NCBI GenBank assembly: GCA_964035015.1
Contig: OZ036007.1
Location: 2,476,791-2,540,790, forward strand
Direction: 5' to 3'
Length of the DNA: 64,000 nt
Source: Corallium rubrum
Taxonomy: Eukaryota; Cnidaria; Anthozoa; Scleralcyonacea; Coralliidae
The notes beneath the pieces were generated by a model. That model saw only the letters and a program-made list of their open reading frames with translations. It made no database searches and was not told the origin of the DNA. The first letter of the stretch is position 1; each line of letters starts with the position of its first letter. Below, in pieces: positions 35,367-47,140 of the stretch. The position numbers were made by a program, and so were the translations under genes.

Positions 35367-35571
35367 ATGCATGTATTGTTTCGCCCCCACACTCCCACGT
35401 TCCGACAAGAAGGATATAAGCACCCCCTGTTTTCGAAAACTGTCATCTGCCTGAAGATTCTTTTCTAGATGAAACAGCCTGTAGCAGACTTTTGAGGTAA
35501 GCGAAAATCTATATTTGCTCTAACTATATGTTATCGAGCACTCTTTGCGTTTCGTAGACCAAAACCCACAC

Positions 35572-35572
<1 letters not shown>

Positions 35573-35642
<70 letters not shown>
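35573..35642. repeat. (TA)n microsatellite
   Basis: About 34 TA units followed by a short taatg repeat. Confidence 0.96.
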
Positions 35643-35650
<8 letters not shown>

Positions 35651-36145
35651 TGTAATGTAATGTAATGAAATAATATGTGTGTAATAATAAAAATACATGT
35701 ACGTTATATAGAACTATGTAATGATTAAAAAGTAATTAATTTGAACTAAACGGACCGTGGAACCCTTTGCATGCATGACGTCAAAACGGCCGAAGGATTA
35801 ACAATAAGTGCAGGGGCGGATTTAGGGTACGTCAAACACGTCACGCGACGTAGATAAAAATCCCAGACTAATTTATTCATGAATTAATTAGTTGGAAACA
35901 TTTGAAATTTGAAAATTTCCAATTTTAAAAATATTTAAATTTTTAAAAATTTTATATGAATTTATGAATTTTTGAAATATTCAAAAATTTCATTTTTGTA
36001 CGTATTTAGCGCTGCTATATCGAGGAAAAAATTAATTCCCAGTCCTCGGCTGGAGGACACTTAGTCTACTTCATGTAGCCTGCACGAAACTGTTCATACG
36101 GTAGGGTTAGAGAGGGATGCCATTTACAAATGTGGATAATTAAAC

Positions 36146-37207
36146 CAAGGGAGCACGTTAGAATGTGATAGTTCTTGTATAAAATAAAATAAACTTTACT
36201 TACCTAAGTTGTTGACGTTTTGTGCGAGGCGCCGAGTTCGATAAAACCGCTGACGATATGAGCCCCCGACGAGCGAGCCGAATACTCTCCGAAGATACGC
36301 GAGGGCGGAGCGGGAAGGGAAAAGAGAAGGGGAGTGCAACTTACAAGATTCTTTCGACAATGCTCGTAGCACGTTGCTATGCACATAGAGTGTTGCTATG
36401 CACAAAGAGTGTTGCTATTTACAACAATTATATACGAATACCGAGACAACAGATCTTCGTGATATTCACAGCAGGACGTAAGTTGTTTTCGTTGAATGAT
36501 TTATCAATTTGGACTCTGATGAGAAAACCGTTGGCTTTCATGAATAAGTTATAAGTCATTTTGAATTTTTATTGTCAGAATCGCGCCATCGCGGGTTTGT
36601 TTGTCGACGCTCCAGGAGTATGATCTCAATACCGAAGAAGCCCACAACATATACAAAAGGAGTTAGATTGCAAGGTCAACCAACTGAATCGTTCAAATTT
36701 TGGGAAGTTTTTGTTTCATTTATTTCCTTCGTGAGTTCGTGCGAGAAGAAGAGGAGACGAGTTTGTGGAACGATCGACCAGTACGAGTACTGATCCTTTT
36801 GTGTTAAAACTATTCATTGTTTTTAATAAAATTCTTACAAGAACTTTAATAGGGTAGTTAGTAGTTACTTAACGAGTCGTAGAATATGATAATTTTAGTG
36901 TATTTGGCTCGATCTAGTATCTACTGCTACGAGAAAAGTTGCTACGAGCATCGGAGAAAAGCTATTTCTAAATGAACCATTTTATTGGCTGAAAGCCATC
37001 ACGTGCTCGGTAGTTGCACTCCCCTTCTCTTTTCCCTTCCCGCTCCGCCCTCGCGTATCTTCGGAGAGTATTCGGCTCGCTCGTCGGGGGCTCATATCGT
37101 CAGCGGTTTTATCGAACTCGGCGCCTCGCACAAAACGTCAACAACTTAGGTAAGTAAAGTTTATTTTATTTTATACAAGAACTATCACATTCTAACGTGC
37201 TCCCTTG
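36146..37207. mobile_element. Element with 196-bp inverted ends and 7-bp duplication
   Basis: Terminal inverted repeats at 36146-36341 and 37012-37207 look almost perfect, starting CAAGGGAGCACGTTAGAATG. ATTAAAC flanks both sides (36139-36145, 37208-37214). The 670-bp centre has no recognisable transposase. The superfamily is not clear from a 7-bp duplication. Confidence 0.85.
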
Positions 37208-37214
37208 ATTAAAC

Positions 37215-39230
37215 TACGTCAAAATGGAGGTATCATCGGTTTCAAATTATGAAGCTTAACCATCTAATAAAACCATCCCACAAGCGGGATGTTAAACTTG
37301 AACACATAAAGGTAAAAATTCTATAGGGGTGTAGTGGTCGGGGTATGACAACCTCGTACCCAGGGCCTTCTGAAAATGGCGGGGCGGAGAGAAGACCCTG
37401 GCAAAGGCTGGTCTAGCCTGCGAGCAGACGTTCTTTCGGGGGAGCCGAGCCGCGAAGCGGCGAGGCGAAAACACGAGGAGAAAGAACGTCTGCCGTCAAA
37501 CCCTATAATTAGCCTTCCGCCCCTTGACACCTGGCATGTAAACAAACTGCAAGGTGACTCGCCTTCGACGTATCTACACTGGCGAAATAAATGTCTACTT
37601 ACAATACCGTGACGATATCGTTAATTGACTGCCATTGCTCTGCAATAAAAAGAAACCTCGCGATTTCCTTCTAATCCTATTTAAGTATCCAAGGCAGTTG
37701 ATTTGCCAATTCTTTCACTGGCCGCCTTTTCCAGAAGCTCACGTTGATTTCACTGGGGATTTTTCTGCTAAACTGAACCCGTCGTTGAAAGTTGAGCAAA
37801 ACGTCTCGGCCAAGTCGGCTTCACAGCAAATGACCTTCGTTATTTAAAAGTTAACTGAACGATTTTATCGCAACACAAGCGAAAATATTAAACGATCCCA
37901 ACCACATGAAAGTGAAAGTTTAGAAACCGTTGGCCAATCATAATAGAAGCGGAAGTAGCAGAGACATTATAAACCAATCAGAACATTAGTCCGCCACACG
38001 GACTAGAGAATTTATTTTTGAATGGATTGTCCACAGACTGTCTTCTCTTCTCCCAAAGCCACACCCCCCTGAAGACAGTCTGTTTACAGGCTAAGGCTGG
38101 TCACGTGACACCAATAATTTTGGAATATTTTGATGAGTGACTCACACTGTACCGGGGGGCGCGATACAGTCACTGATAAACAAGTATAGTTTACAAAAAC
38201 CATACAAATAACAAGACATTCTCTTAACAAATTTATAAAATCAGTTAATGACCATCTTTAGTAAGAAGCGTCTACACCACAACATATTTGCTTTATTTAA
38301 TATGCAAGCAAGAAGTATTTTAATATTTCGGTTTCTGGACTTTCCAAATCTAATTTAAAAAGTTTAGAAATATACAAAGCCAAAGTCTTCAGTGCTAATC
38401 TATAATGTTCGTCAATCGTAGTATTGTTGTTGATCGAATATTTGTATTAAAGTACAACCTCAAAGTCAACGAGGACAGCAGATTCGAATATGCCGCCGTG
38501 AGTATAAATCGACAGGTACAACAATTAAATTTCCACAAATCCCAAACATGTGGACAAGAAACATAAATGTGCTATACTGGACGGTAAATAAACTTCCAAC
38601 AATCAACAGCATTCGAATATTTTAAGTGTATGTAGCAGTACCTGTATTAAACCGCAGTAGTTCTATGGCCTTCTATTGAAAGCGGGTTTCTGTTTATCAG
38701 TTTATGATCGTTCGTCACCTTCAGCTTCATTTCTGGCGATTGACGGCAACAAATATAAATTATCCAGCAAATGTCGTAAATTTTGAAATATATCTAATTT
38801 GTTTACCGCTCGAATTTAACGTTACAGAACTTGCAACATTCTACATTTATAAGAACCGAATCAACCGCTCCCCCAGGACGGGCGAAGCTCAAATTATCCA
38901 CGTGACCAAATACTCCAAGAATCTTGGAGTATTTTGGAATCACGTGACCAGCCTTTGCCAGGGTCTTCTCATCTCGCCATTTTGAAAGCAGATAAGACCC
39001 TGGGTACGAGGTTGGGGGTATGAGAGGTGGGGGGACATTTTTCCGGAGGGTTGTGGTTAGGTTTAGGGTTTCCGGGGGGTGTGATTAGGTTTAGGGTTTC
39101 CGGGGGGTGGTATGGGGGTGAGGTTTCGTTTAAAAAGGTTGTCCAATCAGATGGTGGTTTTAGTAGTGGTTAAGCTTCATAATTTGAAGGAAATGATAGC
39201 TCCAAAATGGCCGACTACGTCAAGATAACG
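37215..39230. repeat. Large imperfect inverted repeat
   Basis: ttcaaattatgaagcttaacc (37231-37251) is mirrored at 39167-39187, and cctcgtacccagggccttct with gaccctggcaaaggctgg is mirrored near 38950-39012. The interior also has a fold-back around cacgtgaccaaatactcc (38898-38945). No gene is supported in the interior. Confidence 0.7.
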
Positions 39231-40287
39231 AGCACTGATTGGACAAAGACAATAGAGATACGGCGGAAGTAGTGGGACTACGTCGGAAGTAAAATATTTT
39301 GACGTTCTTGGCTTTTGATTGGCTAGCAAAGGATATTTCGACGTACACGGACTACGGGCCTGAGCCAGCAGTCAATCTTCTGCTTGAGTTCTTTTATGGC
39401 GTTCTAAGAGACACAGAATGAAAACGATGAATTGTCGAAGACGATCTGTTGCGATTTGACAAAGAAACTCCAATCGTGTGGATTCCTCGTGGGTCAAGAG
39501 TTTTCGGCGCAGATTGGCAAGCCATTTATACATCGGGTGATCGGGATATCGACGCAGGCATATATTCCTCAGGCTCAGTATGCTAAAGCTGTTTCTTGAA
39601 AGAAAGTTAAGAAACGTTGTATTGCTTTAAGGTGAGTGGATACTATCTTATCTTTAGTTCCTCAGACTTGTGCAACCATAAAAAGCGTAAATTATTTAAA
39701 TTAGATGGGATATGTAGAGCTCTCAAGTATATTTATGAATAATTCATCATATAATTATTAAGATAATGAGATGTGTTACAAATATAAGTAATCCATCACT
39801 GAACATTATAATTAAATAATCTTAGCTACTGTAGCCGAAAGTTTGGAACAATTTTAGATCAATAGCAACAGAATGTAAATTTAAAAAAAGGTAAACAATT
39901 TATTAAAAAAAGGCAGAAATTACAGTAGGCTTATATACTATTTCATCATCATTATTATTATATATACAATATATGTGAAGTAGCAATTTTCTAGGCTATA
40001 CCAACAATGTTATATTATTAAGTTACTTAATATGACAGTAAATACCTTCTTGGGCTGATTATGCAACATCGATAACTTAGATGTTGTGTAGTGGGCTTGA
40101 GGGGGTATATATTGTCCATAGTTTGTTAATTATTAATGTATATACTACATGTAGTTCTATTTTCAATAAAAGGGATCTACAGCAAACAAGCAAATTTTGC
40201 TTTCTTGTAGATTCCCCATCACTGTAAATTATTATTTTCTTCTTTCATATCTATTTGTACTATCTATATTATCTTGTGATGAAATAA
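39231..40287. other. Interior of the hAT-like element, no gene seen
   Basis: AT-rich sequence without a supported reading frame. Confidence 0.4.
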
Positions 40288-40294
40288 AGTACAT

Positions 40295-40336
<42 letters not shown>

Positions 40337-40384
40337 TATATGTAGTATATATATATATATATTTCGGGGGGGGGGGGGGGGGGG
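40288..40384. repeat. (TA)n and poly-G tract
   Basis: TA units (40288-40363) followed by about 20 G residues. Confidence 0.95.
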
Positions 40385-41060
40385 AAGAGAAAAAAAATAC
40401 TTGGTAGTTACTAGTTAGTATGACTTGGGATGATGTAGAGAGATGAGCTTCTCTATGTCCATGAAATGTCCCATGTGGTCTATTGATACTAAAACTTCTT
40501 CTAATCAGATAGTGTTTGGCTGGATAGAGGTATTAGGTGAGTATCTGGTGCCTCAAAACCAGACAACTCAGAGTAAATAAGGGGTAAATATTAGGTAGTT
40601 AAGAATTAAGATGACTAGGATGCCCATGAAATGTCACATATGGTCTATCCATATTGCTTCTTCTAATCAGACAGTGACTGGCTGGATAGAGGTATGTGTT
40701 AAGGCAAGTATCTGGTGCCTCAAAACCAGACAGCTTGGCAGCTAAGGGATTGCAGCAAGTGGCTGCGATTGACCTTACAAAATATTTTGGAGCCTTGGCT
40801 GTCCATGTCGAATTCACTGTACAACAGTGATTCGTAGGCATGCTGATGATGAGCTCTGATATGGAGCAAAACAGTCCTAAAAAGTTGTCTCCAATAATGA
40901 TAAAAAAAAATGCAAAAGCCAAGTCCTTAAAAAATCATAAAACGTTGTATAAAAAACACAAGTTAAAACTGTAAGATTTTTCTAAATAGTCTTGTCAGAA
41001 TGCAGGAAATGCCATTTCAGGGAACCAAATTTTAAAAAATTTCCGGGGGGGCATGCCCCT
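40385..41060. repeat. Direct repeat of ~170 bp
   Basis: Blocks with atgaaatgtc, tggtctat, cttcttctaatcaga and gtatctggtgcctcaaaacc occur at about 40435-40570 and again at 40610-40740. Confidence 0.8.
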
Positions 41061-41271
41061 GGACCCCCCTAGAAATAATATTTCTGGGTTTGACGTACTC
41101 TGAAAAATTCCTGGATCCGCCCCTGAATAAGTGTATAGTCACAAGTCCAAAAATCTCGAGAACAAAAACAAATATGGAATTTCAAAAATAAGGCAAAGTC
41201 TGTAAGGTGTACGTTATACGCTTTCTTTTTTGGATGTAAAAGATTAAGCTTTCGAAAATCGCCTCTAGTTC

Positions 41272-41620
41272 TCATCGCAAACTGAGAACATGAGGGAAAA
41301 ACAAACAAACAAACAACAACACTAGCTGTGGTAAATGAGAGTTAGCTAACGATTTTGGTTGTCGTTTCAGTCCAACGACAGCAGTTGGTTCACCAACGAC
41401 GACAGTTGCTGTTGGTTCACCAACGGCGACAGTTGCTGTTGGTTCACCAACGGCGACAGTTGCTGGTTGTCCAACGACGACAGTTGGTGGAGCAGGCTGT
41501 GTTTCAGTTGTGTTGGCTTCAGGATACGAATTGCAAGCTGTTTTGAGTAACTGGTTTTGCTGGTTTACTAATTTGGACAGTGAAGAGTGAGCTGACAACT
41601 TCGTCAAAACACCGTTAAAG
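41272..41620 (-). CDS. Copy A exon 3
   Basis: It starts at the acceptor ctattccag; its first base completes a Cys codon. A 27-bp repeat expands the stalk (about 41382-41470). The ending is SLANSHLPQL plus the hydrophobic tail. Confidence 0.8.
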
Positions 41621-44600
41621 CTGGAATAGAGTAAATGAAGAATTATAAATTATGCAGTATTTATTACCAGGGCTGTAATAGTTACATATTTTTTGTAACT
41701 AGTTACAGTTACATCATCAGAAAAGTAACTACTTACCAATACAAGTTACAATGAAAAAAAAGTAACTAGTTACAGTTACAGTTACAGTTACAGTTACAGT
41801 TACAGTTACAGTTACAGTTACAGTTACAGTTACAAAGTTACTTTAAAAATGTTGTAACTAGTTACAATATGAATTACAAAGTTACACCTATTCTTTCGTT
41901 CGGCTATTAAAATCGTGAAGGCATGCGAATTAGACAAAACTATTGTTTAATTTGACCAGAAGAGAATTTTCAAAATTACGATCAGTCATTGAGCAACGAT
42001 GTGGTCTGAAAATTAATCCTGCGCAGCTGAACAGCCTTTCACATACTGCACTTGCAGGCACCAGTGTGTTCAGTTCAATGAAAAGCTGGCGCAGCTTCGG
42101 CCATCTTGCAAATGTATTTGCAATTTGCATACAGATTGTCCAGAATGCATTGCAGCGGTGTGTGACGACGATTCGAGCCTGGATACGACGTTAAACGACG
42201 ACCCGGCGAGGTTGGGAGTATTATGGATATTGCAAAAAGTAATGGCACTTTCGACGGCAGATGTAACTAGTTATCGTTACTTTTTATTCCTTCTTTTTGT
42301 AACTAGTTACAGTTACCTTCTGAAAAAAGTAACTAGTTGCAAGTAAAGTTACTAAAAAAGTAACGATTACATGTACCTAGTTACTTGTAACGAAGTTACT
42401 CACAGCACTGTTTATTACTACCTAACGTATAGTTATCTCATTCATTATACCATAGGGAGTGTTTACATGAGACCGGCCTCATCCCGGACCGGCCTGAATT
42501 TTGCATTTCGGTTTTTATTTACATGAGGCAGGCCTTGAAACTATATAGGCTTGGTTTCGCTGTTACTCCAAGATTTGTGTCAATTGCCTCACAGCTCGTG
42601 ACCGTCGGAGAATCATTATTTTATGTGGATTTCACACCAATCTCATTTAAAACAACGTATTGAGTTTGAGAGGTGAAAGTGCTTCAGTTCGGTCTAGCAG
42701 GCGACCTGAGATTAGGCCGGCGTGAACTGAATCAGACCACTCTCCTCCACAGAGGCTAAATTTCGGAGATTGGAGGTTTCGGGCGTCGTCGGAGATGCTC
42801 GGAGGCGTCAGCTGGACATAAGTAGTGCGGGCGAAACTAGTCCAACGGAAAATTACATTTATATTTAGCCTCTGCCAGATTTCTGTCGGTTTCTTGCATG
42901 ACTTGCTAATTCACGGATAACTAAGCCATCCACGTCTATGTTAGTAACATATTTGTTGGTAAGTGATTATGACATGTTTATAATATGTCTTTCTTGTAAA
43001 AAAGAAAATATACTCAGTTTTTTGCCGTTTAATATGTCAGACGAAGACTGACGAACCACTGGAACCAGAGGATAACATATTGGCCGACGTGTAGCTCACA
43101 TTGAAACAACGAACTTTCCTAGTGTGTCGACACATTCAATTAACTGTGGTCGTGTAACCTTCAGCTATATTCGACATGTTTTCTACAACCCACAGTTCCA
43201 AAAGTTATTGATACCCCCTGATGCCGCCATATTGACACAGAAATCTGGCAGAGGTTCTTTTTTCAGCATATCCTCCTACCTAGAATTACCAATAATCAGT
43301 AAGTGTGAAATACCTAGAATTACCAATAATCGTTAATTTTAAAAATGAATTCCCAACCCCCACACCCCAACCCTAACCATAACCTCTAAGCCTTACCCTA
43401 AACCTAACCTGAGATTCAGTTCAGGGACGTAGCCAGGGGGGGAGCGGGGGGAGCCGGAGCTCCCCCCCCCCCCCCTTTAGATATAAAACAACAGACATGT
43501 AGCTACAAAAGTGATGCAATATGAATGGTGTCAGGAAATAAACTGTAAACAGTGTATTCAATCTACTGAGTGTATGTATTTTGAGTATCTATGTGACGTT
43601 TGCGTGTTTTGAGTATTTTATATGACGTTTTTTAACCTTTAGAGTCTGTAAAATCTTCCTCCAAAAGCCAGGAAATGGCATTTCAGCGACTCTCGATTTC
43701 AAAATTTCCCGAGGGAGCATGCCCCCGGACCCCTAAAAATTTATTTTGATTTCGGCTCCCCCCTTTCAAAATCCTGGCTACGTGCCTGATTCCTCTCTCC
43801 TCCGCAGAGGTTCTTTCGGAGATCGGCTATGTCAGGGATCGTCGGAGATGCGTCGAAATCGTCAGCTGGACATAAGGAGTGCGGGCGAATAGCGAAAGAG
43901 AAAGCGAAAAAAGACAACATGTCCTCCTACCTAGAATTACCAATAATCAGTAAGTGTGAAACGGTCTTGAATTACCAGTAATTGGTAATTGTAGGTAATT
44001 CTCTGTCCCACATGCGGGATGTTAAACTAAATTGCATATAACTAAAAAACCAGTAGGGGTGTTGTGGCCGGGGTCCGAGAGGTGGGACTTTTTCCCCGGA
44101 GGGTTGTGGTTAGGTGTAGGGCCACTGGGGGGTTGTGGGTTAGGGTTGCCGGGGGGTTATGGTTATGGCTGGACTCATGAAAACGATCTATAGTAAAAAC
44201 ACTACAACCGACCTGAAGTCAGTCCGGCCTGAGTTCGGGCTAGCATCATGTAAACACCCCCATAGTCAATTGAGATTTAAGCCCCATTTACACGACACGA
44301 GTTTTTGGTACGGTACGCGGACCACTTTCCTTAAAACGTCCTGCTTCGTTTACACGACACATTTTTGGCGGACCCGAAGCGGCACTCCTGATCACGAATA
44401 GGATGAAGTTATAAGTAATAACATGACTTGAGAGAAATTAGCGATTAAATTTACGGCAGCCGAGGGAAGGTTTGTAGCGCAAACAAAGCCATCAAACATA
44501 TTTGTCTAACTGGAGGGGGGAAAAATCCGTTGAAAAGTAGCGAAAATAAATATGCTCAAAACCCAGAGCTCAAAACTAACTACAGAAAGGAAGTTGTAGC

Positions 44601-46278
44601 AATGACGCACGAAGGAAGTTGTAGCAATCCATATCTTTGGCGTTAAACGCGACGGGAGATATCACTGACAGTACATTTGTGATAGTAAAAGACGACATTT
44701 TCGAAGAACTAAAGATGTAATTTATTATCTAATAGAAATCACGACCAATAGCGCACAACTACGATAACGATGTCGAACGCAAATGTTGTGCCTTCGATTT
44801 GCGCGGCACGCAACCTAAATCTGCTCAAATACCCGAATGACACATTCCTGGTCACAAGAAAACAATTCTAATCAACAAGCAAAACAAATAGTTCTTCTAA
44901 ATGTACTGACAAAGAAAAAGAAAACGTTGCTCTTTGTACCCGATCTGTCCGACTTTCTTCATGGATTATCCTTGACCTCTGCGTTTTTTACGTCAGTTGT
45001 TCGGAATCATACGTCATAAAAATGCAACAAATTAAAATCGCAAGGTGGGGGGAACCGCCCCTAGCAGTGGTTAATAGCGATAGGCATACAACATGTACTA
45101 ACTCGAGTTTATCATAGGAACTGGAATAATAACAAGCCGCAAAATCGCAAATATCACACTTACCAGCTTTTCACCCAGTTATTGCAATCAGCCTGATCAT
45201 ATTTTGTCAGTAAAGATTTTTCATCAGCCGAGCAATACAAGGGAGCGCACAGCATTTCTTCCATATTTGACACGCATTCAGACGAATACACGCTGGTACC
45301 ATCTGAATACGTGGTAGTTTCCATCGTCTTAAATGTCTCAACATAGTTTTGCGATTGCTTCTCATAAGCAGTGAACTGACGAAGAGTCATCTAAAAGAAA
45401 GTGCAAGTATTTTGAAACGTGATGTGTTGAGATATGATCGTGGAAGGTAATGAAAACCAGACATAGCGCTATAAAGGGACGGTGCCCCTAATAAATAGGC
45501 TGCGTCAAAACCACAAACCAGTGGCCAAAGCCAACAAACCTCGACCAGTGATTGAAACCACAAGCAGAATATAAAGCTGAGTGCCTGAGAGCTTGCTTCC
45601 ACTCCGGAACAAACTGACATAACGAACAATTGTGGAAATATTGGTATATCAATCTGTTACTATATGTTGACTAAGCCAATCTCGTCGACCTCACTGATTT
45701 GGTGTTCAATATAGCGAGGTTTATGTTTCACTCAATACTTTAATATAGTAAAATCACTTTACCTTGTATTTTGGTTGAGGACAAACTCCTTTGATAAATC
45801 GAGGTGGAGAAACACAATCACCTTTCGGATGCTTGCCTGTCATTAAACTATCGCAAAACTTCTTCTTTTTAAAAGCTTTGGCAAATGCTTCGGGGCAGGA
45901 GCCATAGAGTTTCTCGCACGTCTTGTTTGCATCGCCATAGTCCATGCCGCCGTCTTCAAAACATCGTGGAGTGACTTGTGAACAAAGAGTGGCCTTCAAG
46001 TCGTTTCTACACTGTTTATTAACCCCGATAGTAAGGTAAAGCTCCAAGGTAGCATTTATAACGTTGTTTTGGGTTTCGTATAATTTCGCTACATCTGCGT
46101 TTAACTTCCAACTCACTGGACAAGGTTCAGCGCTTGCGACTGAAACGCAACCTTCCCTGCTTGAAAACACATAAAATTTACCATAACCGGCATCTCGCTT
46201 CATCAGACCATGAGCCGAAACCCAGAAAACGAAACAGGTGCAAAGAATGAATAGCGAACAGAAAAATCGAGCTTTCAT
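41272..46278 (-). CDS. Copy A: secreted ten-cysteine, frizzled-CRD-like protein
   Basis: Exons 46278-45763 (516 nt), 45390-45164 (227 nt) and 41620-41272 (349 nt) join in phase through GT-AG introns to 1092 nt (363 aa). Residues 1-24 are a hydrophobic signal peptide ending SAHG. Exon 1 has cysteines 44, 53, 90, 99, 106, 121, 128, 142, 155 and 166. The C-x8-C-x6-C at 90-106 around LKATLC and the C-x6-C at 121-128 match frizzled-CRD spacing, although one expected pair differs. Exon 2 adds cysteines 211, 220, 225, 241 and the split codon C248. Exon 3 has a Pro/Thr/Val stalk with 9-residue VAVGEPTAT-type repeats, then a hydrophobic end (LPQLVLLFVCLFF). A GPI-anchored surface protein is inferred. 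Function is not known. The hAT element 41668-42410 lies in intron 2. Confidence 0.8.
41668..42410 (-). mobile_element. hAT element, internally deleted, 8-bp duplication
   Basis: TTTATTAC flanks both ends (41660-41667, 42411-42418). The tips are CAGGGCTGTAATAGTTAC and GTTACTCACAGCACTG. Subterminal regions are full of TAACTAGTTAC and (AGTTAC)n repeats. Copies B and C show an empty form of this site. Confidence 0.9.
41930..42160 (-). pseudogene. hAT transposase C-terminal dimerisation fragment
   Basis: The minus strand reads WPKLRQLFIELNTLVPASAV, CERLFSCAGLIFRPHRC and NFENSLLVKLN. This is the conserved hAT C-terminal region (P-A-S-x-x-x-E-R-x-F-S, then R, then LVKLN). About 66 residues remain of a protein normally several hundred long, so the element is not autonomous. 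Confidence 0.85.
42455..44261. mobile_element. Element with GTGTTTACATGA ends, in intron 2 of copy A
   Basis: The left end GGGAGTGTTTACATGAG and the right end ATCATGTAAACACCCCC are inverted repeats. Internal blocks match the mosaic at 5385-6325 in reverse. About 110 bp with cagctggacataag is directly repeated at 42755-42840 and 43795-43900. Confidence 0.6.
43422..43788. mobile_element. CAG-tipped MITE nested in the element above
   Basis: The ends CAGGGACGTAGCCAGG and CCTGGCTACGTGCCTG are inverted repeats. CAG tips suggest hAT, but the flanks (attcagtt, attcctct) match only in part. Confidence 0.6.
44262..45163. other. Rest of copy A intron 2
   Basis: It carries a fragment of a tttacacgacac repeat (44285-44380) and a fragment of the 32250 fold-back (44412-44475). 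No exon was seen. Confidence 0.4.
45164..45390 (-). CDS. Copy A exon 2
   Basis: 75 codons plus two bases. The acceptor is ttttag just before ATG ACT; the donor is gtaagt. The four-cysteine module contains LCAPLYCSADEKSLLTKYDQ. Confidence 0.85.
45763..46278 (-). CDS. Copy A exon 1
   Basis: Signal peptide and ten-cysteine domain, 172 codons. The donor is AAG|gtaaag after PQPKYK. It has exactly the length of copy B exon 1, which supports the boundary. Confidence 0.85.
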
Positions 46279-46292
46279 TTTGGATCACAATG
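46276..46292 (-). promoter_or_regulatory. Conserved start-codon leader, copy A
   Basis: CATTGTGATCCAAAATG precedes and includes the start. Copies B (53672-53688) and D (56302-56318) keep the same leader with one base changed, so this part of the 5' UTR was duplicated with the genes. Confidence 0.6.
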
Positions 46293-46911
46293 CGTCTTAG
46301 CTTCTTCCTCCGTCTCGTGAACAGGATATGTATCTGCATTCTGCATAGCATCGTGATAGCATTGAGTATATCTAATTGGAATGAGCATCTCATTGGCTAA
46401 TTCTAAAGTAAATTTATAATTTTAATAAGCTAATTGCAGCTCACATGCAGTTCACGCTGGGGTTTGATTTTGAAGCATTCGCGTAGGTGATCAAACCTGT
46501 TGATCAAGCCCAACAGACGAATTTGTAGACAATATTACTGGAGCAATTCACACAGATTCATAAGTCATAATGCTATATAGCGATAAGGTTGAAGTTTTTT
46601 TGCGACACAGCGCAATTTAAAAATTACCATCTGCTCTTTCTTCGATTAACCAACGTCGTGGATTGACGTAACAGCGACAACTTTTTTTTACCGTGATGGC
46701 ACTGACTACACACCTCGTCCTTTCATATTTTAATTAAAGTATTAACTCCAGCTGGTATCGCAACAAGTAACAATAAACTGATCTTTTCCGGAAAAACAGA
46801 AACCTTAATCCTGGTCAGTAACGGAGCAAAGGGGTGAATTCCCAATTAAAAATGTGATTGGTTAATTATATAGCCAATGAGAAAACCTGTCTTACGTCCT
46901 TAAACCTGGTT
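46293..46911. other. Upstream of copy A, no gene seen
   Basis: This is the promoter-side flank of copy A. A clear TATA box could not be placed. Confidence 0.35.
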
Positions 46912-47066
46912 GTCATATGTCGCCGATGGTCGCCGATCGTCGACGACTCGTGATTTAGATGCATGTTAAGTAATAAAGAACAATGCAGAAAAGCAGTGCT
47001 TTTATTCCTTTACTTAACATCCATCTAAATCATGGGTCGGCGACCATCGGCGACATATGAGAACCA
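46912..47066. repeat. Fold-back repeat with CATATGTCGCCGATGGTCGC ends
   Basis: catatgtcgccgatggtcgc and gcgaccatcggcgacatatg are exact complements about 110 bp apart, and inner gatttagatgcatgttaagt is mirrored as well. Confidence 0.85.
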
Positions 47067-47140
47067 TGCTGTACAGTATAGTTCTTTTATTACGTTATTT
47101 TAAGAGATATCCGCAACAGTTGTGATAAGTGGTAACCTTA

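Larger units (their letters stand above)
34386..35508. mobile_element. Palindrome of two Penelope-like 3' ends
   Basis: Two 555-bp arms (34386-34940 and 34954-35508) are near-identical reverse complements around a 13-nt spacer. The few mismatches seen (for example in the ctagtcat/ccagggac region) show that both arms exist as independent sequences. Each arm carries one GIY-YIG reading frame pointing outward. TA tracts lie close to both ends. It fits a head-to-head pair of 5'-truncated Penelope-like element copies. Confidence 0.88.
35811..41125. mobile_element. 5.3-kb hAT-like element with 8-bp duplication
   Basis: The tips CAGGGGCGGATTTAG and CTGGATCCGCCCCTG are inverted repeats. The exact 8-mer AATAAGTG flanks both ends (35803-35810, 41126-41133). 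Subterminal GGGTACGTCAAAC and GTTTGACGTACTC are also mirrored. CAG tips and an 8-bp duplication fit hAT. No transposase is readable inside; the element has been filled by later insertions (36146-37207, and the inverted repeat 37215-39230). Confidence 0.85.

Noticed and set aside
36222..36793. Frames of 110 and 73 codons between the inverted ends of 36146-37207
   Set aside because: One lies partly in the terminal inverted repeat; neither shows transposase motifs.
40599..40922. 107-codon minus-strand frame in the hAT-like element
   Set aside because: No hAT motifs, and it overlaps a non-coding direct repeat.
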